Notes under the pieces: model-generated
The model's input: only the letters and a program-made list of their open reading frames with translations
What the model was told of the DNA's origin: nothing
The model's database searches: none
Shown here: one piece after another, positions 56,201 through 64,000 of the stretch
Position numbering within the stretch: the first letter of the stretch is position 1
Layout of the letters: the number at the start of each line of letters is the position of its first letter
Made by a program: the position numbers and the translations under genes
DNA from: Thozetella sp. PMI_491
Lineage: Eukaryota; Ascomycota; Sordariomycetes; Chaetosphaeriales; Chaetosphaeriaceae
Reading direction: 5' to 3'
NCBI GenBank assembly: GCA_021432635.1
Contig: MU270029.1
Location: 434,001 to 498,000, forward strand
DNA: 64,000 bases

Positions 56201-57463
56201 ATGGAGGTCATCGAGTGTTCTACTGCTTCCAACCTCGAGGAAGTTCAGCGTAGGGTTGAGAAGATCAGCCGCGCTCCTCAAACACACGCCGAGAACCGGT
56301 TGAGGCTTCTCTCTGGGGGGTTGGTGGAAGTGGTCGACGTGGGACGTGATTGGGGCCTCCAATTGATGCATCAAACGATCAAGGAATTCGTCGAAGACAC
56401 GCAGTTTAAGCACATTGTCCTCGGCAGCCTCGCCAAGATCACCCATGAAAACGGTCACTCATTTCTCTCGAAGTACCACCTTTTTAGCGGAAATTTCGGT
56501 CAAGACTTCTTCTATCATGCCAGAGAAGCCGAAAGGACCACGGGTAGGAGCCAATATCCCGTATTCTCGGGCATCAGCGAATCATTTGTGAGGGAGAGCG
56601 TGAGCACCGCCATCCCCAACGCAAAGAGACACGAAATACGGACCTTACTGGGCGTGGCGATTGTCGCCGGGCTCAGGCAGTATCTTCGGGATGCCGTCTC
56701 GGCCGACAAGCTAGTGTTTCGCAATACCTCGGACAGTCTCATGCGCGCTTTATTTCTCTCCCTCGAGTACGGAGATACATCAGATCAGGATGTAATCGAA
56801 GTGTTCAGGCTTGTCACGGTACATGGATACGTCATTACTCATGCCGAATTAAAGATGCTGCTCAACGCGTTCTGGGCACCGGATTTAAACCAAGAAGAAG
56901 ACCGGGCGTTTTTACCGAACCAGATATTAGTTCCCATTATCTCTATAGTGCTGGGCCAAAATTGGCAGGCGCTTTATGGAGTTGACTTCCTTGACGGCAG
57001 ATATACTGTCGGCACGGCCCTACATCTCAGTCCGCCGCCGGAGGTGGCGGAGCGCTTTCTCACTGGCGGCGGCGATGCAAATGCTTTGACGGAAGACTGC
57101 CGTACGCCGCTGGACTGCCTAGTACATGCGTGCCCCATAATGTCGACTATCGCTGAAATAGTCAACGGAGAAGAAGCCTGTGCATTGGCCTGCGTTCTAG
57201 CCCAGCATGGCGGCTCTCTGCTGAAGGCAAGGCAGGAGCATTGGGATAGTTTTATTGGGGTTCTCCGGGCTCGAGGCGTCGATATCAGCGCCATAGAGAA
57301 GGCGGGTTTACCCCGGTGGCACAACGACCTCGAAGCGTCTCTGTCATTCCAGACGGCTGAGACTGGACCGAAGGCTCCGAGCACTTCAAATATCCCACCC
57401 GGTTCCAAACTGTCAAAGAGAAGCAAGCTCCTATCGTTTCTATCAATGGGGAAGAAACTTTAA
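53296..57463 (+). CDS. NLR: RRM-like, SesB-like hydrolase, NACHT with insertion, ankyrin-like end (3 exons)
   Basis: Predicted 1341 residues: exons 53296-53639, 53729-54290 and 54344-57463; donors GTGAGG and GTGGGT, branch GCTAAC in the second, both in phase. Order: an RRM/ferredoxin-like region (about 8-110, YRLRGLPG ... HFFGLTALN); SesB-like hydrolase with elbow FLAHSLGGVVLKQ (Ser 203) and YGYDTAM; a variable linker; NACHT with Walker A GKPGSGKST (478-486) and Walker B TLFLDAVDE (about 746-754). About 270 residues separate the two Walker motifs, against 113 in NLR-1, so roughly 155 extra residues sit inside the domain. The C terminus has only one or two ankyrin-like units (GTALHLSPPPEVAERFL, RTPLDCL) and a basic tail. 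Same plan as NLR-1 but no membrane segment or repeat array. Likely a recognition receptor. Confidence 0.88.
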
Positions 57464-57743
57464 TTCGATCGGCCGTATACTATGCAGCACTACCTATCCC
57501 ACCGTGCTCGTCAGGTTTGCTTTGGGTAATAAGAGCATGGGAGTTACCTGCAGTCGACTTTTATAAGCTAATGATCCTGTGTCATGATATTCTAGTTACA
57601 CATGGATGGATATGGAGATATACATAGCCGGATTCGGATGCGCAGGGGTACTGGCGGCTACTGGGTGTCTGAGCAGCGGCCTGTATATGAAATAATATCT
57701 TAAGCCGAGAATCTTCAAATGAAATGTAACGCCTAATACAGGC

Positions 57744-59048
57744 TTAGTCCCCAAACCAACGCCGCAAAAGATCGTTAGTAAAAATGCCGCCGGGGTCGAG
57801 GCTGGATCGGAGTCGTTGGAAATCATGCCAACGAGGGTATAAGGCCGACAATTCGCGAACGCCGAGCGTGTGGATTTTCCCCCAGTGCGGACGGCCCCCG
57901 TGCTTGGAGAAGATTGCTTCAGCCGCGGCGAAATATTCCCGATACTCCATGCCGATGTATTGTTGCACCGAAATCGAGACCGAGTCGCGCTGGTAGAACG
58001 GCGACAGCCAGATGTCATCGGCCGCGACGTACCGGTAGTGGACTGGAAAGTGCAGCAGCACATTCTGACGCTCAATGTACTCGGCAATTTCACGCAGCGC
58101 GTCGGCACCACGAGCAGCAGGGAGTGCGTATTCCATCTCCTGGAACCGCACCAGGCGCGTGGTTACGAAAGCACGGTGCCAGTCGGCGACCATGGTGCTC
58201 TGGTCGCTAGCAACAATCTTGCCGAGGATGCGCGCCAGCGCTGGGGCCCAGTTCGGCTGCATCCGAGCAAGTCTGCAGAGCATGCCAAAGACGCCGTTCT
58301 CCAGGATCAGCTCGACCGCGCTCGTTATCGCCGTGGCCGAGTCTGGGTCGGTTGTCGGGTCCATCAGCCTGACCAGCGTCTGCCGCGTGTGGGGAAACCA
58401 GTAGAACTCGAAGTGGCGATGCTTGCGCGCGAGTTCCGGTGCTTGTGCGAGGCAGTCCTCGAGTTCCATCGCACGCTTGATCACCTTCAGCCTGTAGGCC
58501 GGCAGCAACCGAATATCGAGCGCCGCGATCACGCCGAGCGCGCCGACTGACACGCGTGCTACATCGAATATGTCCGAGTTTTCGGTGGCCGAGCAGTGTA
58601 GCAACTCTCCACTCGCGACCACTAGATCTATGCCGCACACCTGCGTCGAGATGGACCCCAAGGTTGCACCCGTGCCGTGCGTGGCGGTCGATGCCGCTCC
58701 GGCAAGCGTCTGACTGTCGATGTCGCCGAGGACAGTCATGCCGAGGCCGCGCTGCGCTAGCTCCGACCCGAGCCGCTTGAGTGTAGTTCCAGCGCGGATC
58801 CGCGCGATATCGCCATCAACGCGCTCGATGCCATGGAGGGCCTCTAGGCTGAGTAACGTGTCTGTGGTCTCTACTAGTGGCGTAAACGAGTGGCCACTGC
58901 CAATCACCCGCAGCTTGCCCTTGCGTGCTGCAACGGCACGGATGAGTTGCTGCAGTTCGTTAAGCGACGCTGGCGCTGCGAAGCGCTGCGGCGTGAAGCG
59001 GAAGGCTTTGGACCAATTACGCCAGGGTTTACCCACAATCTTGGTCAT
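57744..59048 (-). CDS. Bacterial-type sugar-1,4-lactone oxidase (VAO family)
   Basis: Single exon, 434 residues, ATG 59048. The N-terminal PCMH FAD domain has the aldonolactone-oxidase signature VIGSGHSFTPL, followed by VLGDIDSQTLAGAASTATHG. The C-terminal ALO domain ends with the HWxK signature (GGRPHWGKIHTLG) and LDPGGIFTND. Such enzymes oxidise L-gulono-, D-arabinono- or related lactones to ascorbate-like products; bacterial members often act as dehydrogenases. It is intronless, GC-rich and lacks the C-terminal Cys-rich or membrane features of fungal mitochondrial ALO, and it reads more like actinobacterial or proteobacterial proteins. The aldolase/racemase-like gene lies 750 bp upstream on the same strand. 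The pairing resembles mycobacterial Rv1771 and Rv1769, which supports transfer of a bacterial module (inference). Confidence 0.9.
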   Translation of the reverse strand: MTKIVGKPWRNWSKAFRFTPQRFAAPASLNELQQLIRAVAARKGKLRVIGSGHSFTPLVETTDTLLSLEALHGIERVDGDIARIRAGTTLKRLGSELAQRGLGMTVLGDIDSQTLAGAASTATHGTGATLGSISTQVCGIDLVVASGELLHCSATENSDIFDVARVSVGALGVIAALDIRLLPAYRLKVIKRAMELEDCLAQAPELARKHRHFEFYWFPHTRQTLVRLMDPTTDPDSATAITSAVELILENGVFGMLCRLARMQPNWAPALARILGKIVASDQSTMVADWHRAFVTTRLVRFQEMEYALPAARGADALREIAEYIERQNVLLHFPVHYRYVAADDIWLSPFYQRDSVSISVQQYIGMEYREYFAAAEAIFSKHGGRPHWGKIHTLGVRELSALYPRWHDFQRLRSSLDPGGIFTNDLLRRWFGD

Positions 59049-59794
59049 ATCTAGTGTCGAATATGTAAAAGTATCTAGGGACTGAGCTTATCCATACTTG
59101 AAAACATAACCTACTGTTGTTGCCATCCAAAGGGGAGGCTGCTGGGCAGGCCAGGCCAAGCTGGCACGGCCGAAATCCTGACCTGCAGGGGACGTTCGAC
59201 TTTACCCAAATGCGGTTATGCACGTGGTAAGCTTCAACTTGGGGTGCCTGCCCTTTGGGGGTTGCTAGGTGTTTACTAGGGATGCACTATGCATGATGAT
59301 AGCTCACGATGTTACCTAGTGGTGGCGGCTTACAAAGTGTATGTGCCATGTTGTCGAAGATGCGGGGCTGGGCCTACGACAACATAGTCCTACCGTAGGG
59401 TTCCGCCGCTGCCGTTCCAACCGCACACACATAGAGCCGTTTAGCGAACTAATCGCTCTCTATACGTGGATATTAGGCCCGCAGAAACGTCAGTAGGTGG
59501 TTGTGTTTCTTATATTGCTAACTACCCTTGGAATAGAGACTAGTGCAATTTTCATCGAATTTCTAGCGACGGAGCCAATCCCTGCCGTTGGTAGATCTGA
59601 AAGTTCGGGTTGAATATGGACCGCGTCTCACGCTGGTCGTATTCTCCACGTTTCCTCCACCTGTTATGGATTCGGTCTTGTTGGCGAACTGGTAAAGGGT
59701 ATGGTAGGGATATCTTTCCTCTTAGGGGTGTACAGGCCTGGTTAAGCCGACCAGCTCTAGGTTCGCAGGCAGGTACCAAGAAAGAGAAGTCCTA
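59049..59794. promoter_or_regulatory. Gap between the two bacterial-type genes
   Basis: About 745 bp, clearly less GC-rich than the genes on both sides and holding no gene. It must supply the promoter of the lactone oxidase, since eukaryotes do not normally translate operons. If the pair came from an operon, this spacer was added or expanded after transfer. Confidence 0.5.
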
Positions 59795-61012
59795 TTAAAA
59801 AAAATTCTGCTGCTGCCCGCGATACGTGGGTACGATGCCAACGATCTGCGTGCCGCGGAATAGCAGTACGTGGTCGAAGTGCTCGGCGAGCTCCCCCCCT
59901 TTTGCGTGGCGGAAGAAGAGCGGATCGCCGAGTGCAGGCTGAAAGCCGACCGGTAGTCGCAGCGGTGTCTGCACTTCCCCGGCGCCTTCATGAGAAAGCA
60001 TCTGCATGCCAGCCGGCAGGAACGGGCGTGGCAAGCGGTCACGCCCCGCAGGCCCCGAGGCGATGTACCCACCGCCGGCACAGGCCACCAGCCCTGGCGC
60101 GGGCCGGCGGACCACAGGTAGCGAGAAGAAGGCGCAGGCTTGATGACGGAAATGGCTGAAGTGATCGAACAACCCCGGAGCATAGAGCCCGGAGCCAGCC
60201 GTAGTCTCGGTGACGCTGGCATCCGCAGCCGTGGCTTCGAGGCTCCCCGTTCCACCGCCATTGACAAATTCTAAATTGTGGCCGTCGGCGTGTAGGGCGG
60301 CGACGACACTCTGCCGGCGCCCCTGGACCTCACGCAACGAACGCCGCTTAAGCAAGCGGATCAGCACGTTGCGTATCCCCCCGCCGGGCACGTGGTCCTG
60401 GAGACCAGCGATCTGAGCCTCGTAGCCCATCATGCCCACGAGCTGCAGCGCATCCGGGGCGGCAGCGATCTGCTGCGCGAGCTGTCGCGCCGCGGGGACG
60501 TCGCGGACCGGCGAGCGCCGCACGCCGAACCAAAGGCCGGGCAAGGAAGTCGACATGTCCACGTCCATCGCGACGCGGTAACGCACAGAGTGGGCGCGCG
60601 CCTGTGCAACGATGCGCTCGCACTGTTCGACGCTATCGACCATCAGCGTCAGGCGTTTGCCGTCGCGAATCGCGTCGGCGGCGGCGGCGAGATCGACTAC
60701 ATCGACTGTCGGATAAGCGACCAGCAGGTCATCGAAGCCTTCGCGCGCGAGCCAGGCCGCTTCTCGCGCGCTGTAACAGAGAAGGCCCTGGAACTGCGGT
60801 GACAGCGCGAACACGCGACGCAAGATATCGGTGCAGCGGATGGACTTGGTGCCAAGTCGTATGGGCATCCGCCCTGCGCGCGTCAGCATCGCATGCGCGT
60901 TGGATTCGAGCCGATCGAGGTCTACCAACATCTGTGGAGATGCCCGACCGGCGACAACTTGCTTCAACTGCCGGTAGTAGGCATCGCCATCAGTCTGGGA
61001 CTGAGCACCCAT
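59795..61012 (-). CDS. Bacterial-type PLP-dependent aldolase/racemase-like protein (D-threonine-aldolase family)
   Basis: Single exon, 405 residues from ATG 61012 (the open frame begins two codons earlier with TTG). The N-terminal alanine-racemase-like TIM barrel begins ASPQMLVDLDRLESNAHAML and carries the PLP-lysine region MPIRLGTKSIRC. Barrel strands follow (LLVAYPTVDVVDL, RYRVAMDVDMS, QLVGMMGYEAQIAG, LEFVNGGGTGSLE). The C-terminal beta domain ends AKGGELAEHFDHVLLFRG with the His-x-Asp-type metal site of D-threonine aldolases/D-serine dehydratases. Bacterial relatives are annotated amino acid deaminase/aldolase. Intronless and very GC-rich, directly beside the AT-rich fossil block. With the downstream lactone oxidase it keeps the order known in mycobacteria. 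Substrate unknown. Confidence 0.88.
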   Translation of the reverse strand: MGAQSQTDGDAYYRQLKQVVAGRASPQMLVDLDRLESNAHAMLTRAGRMPIRLGTKSIRCTDILRRVFALSPQFQGLLCYSAREAAWLAREGFDDLLVAYPTVDVVDLAAAADAIRDGKRLTLMVDSVEQCERIVAQARAHSVRYRVAMDVDMSTSLPGLWFGVRRSPVRDVPAARQLAQQIAAAPDALQLVGMMGYEAQIAGLQDHVPGGGIRNVLIRLLKRRSLREVQGRRQSVVAALHADGHNLEFVNGGGTGSLEATAADASVTETTAGSGLYAPGLFDHFSHFRHQACAFFSLPVVRRPAPGLVACAGGGYIASGPAGRDRLPRPFLPAGMQMLSHEGAGEVQTPLRLPVGFQPALGDPLFFRHAKGGELAEHFDHVLLFRGTQIVGIVPTYRGQQQNFF

Positions 61013-61239
61013 CCGCAAAGTCTTCGTATGCCAGATTTGGTCAGCAATTGCATGTCTCGTGCACGCTGAGGGTGGACGAAATGGCCAGTAAGAGCTCAGT
61101 TTCTTAAGGGGTGGTGTAAAGGCGAGGTTAAGGAACGCTCTATTCCTGAAAAGCTCAGCGTTGCATTGCTTTCCGTTTGAGATAACGATAGGCGCCTTGA
61201 AGCACGCACCCCGCCCAACCTGCTTACCTTTTAAAGATA
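61013..61239. other. Transition zone to AT-rich DNA
   Basis: Upstream flank of the aldolase-like gene; composition falls from GC-rich to AT-rich within about 200 bp. Any promoter of the gene must lie here or inside the AT-rich block. Confidence 0.5.
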
Positions 61240-63299
61240 AAATATGCGAGTATTTGCTACAGGGTGAGTCTAACTATTAGGAGCGTGATACGGGGGAAAT
61301 CGTAAAACGGAGAAGGCTTAAAACTAGATATTATTTACGTTAAATATGTGTATCGCTTAAAACATGTCCAATTAAATATATTTTGGCTTGGGTAGAAATT
61401 TGGCAGGGAAGTTTAGGGTATATCGTAAATATAGTTACTGTTGGTTAGTATTACGAGATCTCGGTACTGTAAAACAAACAAACGTAAAACAACTGGGTAA
61501 AAGATCCTCTGTATTGGTATATGTCTAGATATGTTCTCTATAAGCTAAGTTAACTGCTCGAACAAGCCCCTAAATAGCCCTCAGCTGATCATGTGACTCT
61601 CCGCATTAGATCGGCTATAGTCCAATCAGAGCTTGTCAGAGCTCTGGATCCTCCATACTAGATCGAGCAACACTACAAACCCATGATCTAATACAGGCTC
61701 TCTTTTCTTTTCGTAGCGCTTGACTAAATCACTTAAAACAGCTTATTAAAAGCGTTTTATTCTAAAAATAGTATACTAAGCTCTTACATGATCACTGCTT
61801 TGTTATATAGCTCTTTATACGCTCCTTTAAGCTCTTAATAGTAAAACAGCTGCTTTATAGGAAAAGTAGGAAACAATAAGAATAATAGGAATAATAAGTA
61901 ATAAACAATAATTGTAAGGACAGTAGGAAAATACTCTCAAATCAGCTACAACTACTTCTATAATTATATAAGGGACTATTTTACCAGCTTACTACATTAT
62001 TTTTACCCCTTTTTTTTTTAGCCTTAATAATAACTATAGCAGTAATAACAACAGTAATAATAACAGTAAGATCACTCGATTAGTTACTAGTGTTTTTAGG
62101 ACTAATAGAGTGCTATTAGATAATAAACCAATATTTATCATACCTCCTAAGCGTGATAAGTGCTTATAAGCTTTTAGTTGTATAGTTATAAGTACTAACG
62201 AGTAGTGTAGTGGTTAAGAAGAAAAAGGCTACTGCTAAGGGTGGTCGGTGCTTTGCTTATAATACTGGGCACGCTCTATACGATTAGAGTATAACTGGCT
62301 TAGCTTATAAGAGCTAGTGCCTGCCCTGCTTAAAGAGCGCCCTTATAGGTAAGGATAACGGGTATAACTACTATAAAGATCCTAGCTATAGTAGTAACTA
62401 TTGCTTTTACTATGCCTCTAGGCACTCTTATGTTGCTGTATATAATCCTTTAAGCTTTTAAACTATGATTGGGTGTGCTGATTATATATATAGTCTAGTA
62501 ATTGCCTAGGCTATTGCTAAGTGGTTCTTGTATGTGTTTGTGGTTGATACCAACCCTTTAATAAGTAGTATATACGTTTGTATACTTTAGTGCTTTATTA
62601 ATTGGCTAATTAGTACTTAGGAGAGTAACTATTAGCGCCCTGTAGTTAGGGGGTTGCTATACTTAGCTGAAGAGGGGGAGGAGAAGGTAGCTATAGAGGC
62701 TATGATAGAGGAGGAGAGGGCTACTACTGGCTAAAGGGCCTTTACCTGGCTTAGCGTGCTATTGTTCCTACCCCTGTGAGATTATTGTTGTTTTATTTTT
62801 AGTGTTTAGGGTAGTATTTTACTCTTTTCTAGTTGTTAGGGGACACGTCCCCCTGAATTAATCTTATACGCTCTATGTGTTTTCCCCTGCTCTCCTAACT
62901 ACTCTCCTGTGCTTCCCTTATACTCTCCTTTATATTCCCTTCCCTAACTCTTCTTCTTTCTTAAGAGTGTTAGACCTAGCCTTTAATATAAAATAAAGCT
63001 TTATTTATTGATATAAGTGCTTTTAATATGTTATTAGGTGCTTCTTTAGTTATTGTATTGGCTGGATTGTTGTTTCTGTTTATCCACCTGATTTTAGTGA
63101 TCTTATAAGCTTTATAAGACTGTTTTAAAGCTATAAGATCGATTATAAGGCACTTTTCTACTGTGCTTCCTAATTATACTAAGCATTAATACAGCAAGTA
63201 TAAATCTATACAGACTATTAGCTCTAGAGCTTTTATCTATAGGTAATTACAGATCGTTCTAAGTATATAGTTAAGTATATAGCTAATATTAAAGCTAGA
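61240..63299. other. AT-rich, RIP-like repeat fossil DNA
   Basis: About 2 kb of strongly AT-rich sequence with no usable reading frame and many TTATAAG, AGCTATA and CTTATA words, typical of duplicated DNA that has been through repeat-induced point mutation. A GC-richer island (62640-62760) and a GGGGACACGTCCCC palindrome (62849-62862) stand out. Probably part of one or more dead elements; the family cannot be told here. Confidence 0.6.
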
Positions 63300-64000
63300 G
63301 CTTATACTATAAATCTTACTAGTAAGAATACTATGTGTTATATACTTATACTTAGTCAAAGACTAGTATACTACATTTCTAACTAGCTCAAAGCTCTCTA
63401 AGTACTCTAAGGAGCTCTTATTCCCTAAAACAATCACAAATCTAATCTATAAACTAAGGTCTTTATTATTAGCAAATAATCTATCTATAAAAACATATAG
63501 CCTAGTAGTGTCTAGATCAAGGCTTATATAACAGATGCCCCTCAACTACTTATAGATCTACCAGGCAATACACTTATTAAGCCTCTTAATCTACTACTCC
63601 CCTAGTTCCAGCTCCTAAGTAGCTACAGCATAGTTAAATACTACCTCTAACTAGCAGATAAAAGCAATATAAACGCCTTACACTCTCTGCTCTATATACT
63701 ACTTTCTTATACTCTCTAAACCAGGGTCTACTAGCTTAAGCCTACCTACTTAGCCCTTTTAATAGATTACTATAAAGTCCTTACCAATCTTAAGGTAATA
63801 ACTATTAAAGTCTCTTATAAACCTAGGATTTATTAATAATCTTAGTTTAACTTTAAAACCTACTCTTTAAAGCTTTAATTCCTCTTTCTTAAGAAACTCT
63901 AAGCTACTAATATTAATAGTATTATCAGTTTATAAACCAACTATACCAAATAATTCTCCTACTTTTATAATTAGGAGATATAAATCATATCTAAAAATTT
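63300..64000 (-). mobile_element. Fossil LTR retrotransposon, Ty1/Copia-like pol remnant
   Basis: Read on the minus strand, the region still resembles the reverse-transcriptase/RNase H end of fungal Copia-type pol, with the clearest resemblance near 63380-63500. It is broken many times, AT-rich and RIP-like, and continues beyond the window. No terminal repeat is visible inside the window. It looks old and inactive. Confidence 0.6.

Overview
The window is a stretch of a filamentous ascomycete (Pezizomycotina) genome. The signs are short introns of about 50-150 bp with GT-AG ends and CTAAC/CTGAC-like branch sites, two fungal Zn2Cys6 regulators, fungal-type NLR proteins, GPI-anchored and small secreted proteins, and an AT-rich block at the right end that looks eroded by repeat-induced point mutation (RIP). 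The species cannot be named from sequence alone. The region reads as accessory chromosome: enzymes of specialised or stress metabolism, self/non-self recognition genes, long gene-poor gaps, orphan genes, a pair of bacterial-type genes and a dead retroelement.

Layout. 0-10 kb: a four-exon ethylene-forming-enzyme homologue (2OG/Fe(II) oxygenase), a Zn2Cys6 regulator, an isolated tRNA-Arg(CCG) and a family-1 glycosyltransferase, all protein genes on the minus strand. 10-15 kb is gene-poor with one doubtful two-exon gene. 15-24 kb: a large protein kinase with a disordered tail, a TENA/THI-4 family protein convergent with an FAD monooxygenase, and an F-box-like protein. 26-30 kb: a secreted BBE-type FAD oxidase and a five-exon caleosin. 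30-34.5 kb: an NLR with a membrane segment, RRM-like domain, SesB-like hydrolase, NACHT and ten nearly identical ankyrin units. 35-43.6 kb: secreted cyclase-family protein, CFEM-like GPI protein, IgE-binding-like secreted protein, F-box/DUF6546-like protein, two very long poly-G tracts and a GNAT acetyltransferase. 43.7-49 kb: an AAA ATPase head-to-head with a DUF7708-like STAND-type protein. 50-57.5 kb: a second Zn2Cys6 regulator divergent from a second NLR of the same RRM-like/hydrolase/NACHT design, with an insertion inside NACHT. 57.7-61 kb: two intronless bacterial-looking genes on one strand, a sugar-lactone oxidase and a PLP-fold aldolase/racemase-like protein. 61.2-64 kb: AT-rich fossil DNA with a Copia-like pol remnant.

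How it fits together. Two themes coexist. One is a recognition/defence set: two NLRs, the AAA/DUF7708 pair and perhaps the kinase. The other is a scatter of redox and modifying enzymes (ethylene-forming enzyme, monooxygenase, BBE oxidase, glycosyltransferase, cyclase family, lactone oxidase) with two regulators but no PKS, NRPS or terpene synthase, so no complete biosynthetic cluster is visible. Exon structures were worked out by eye from splice signals, reading-frame phase and remembered family sequences; they are predictions.
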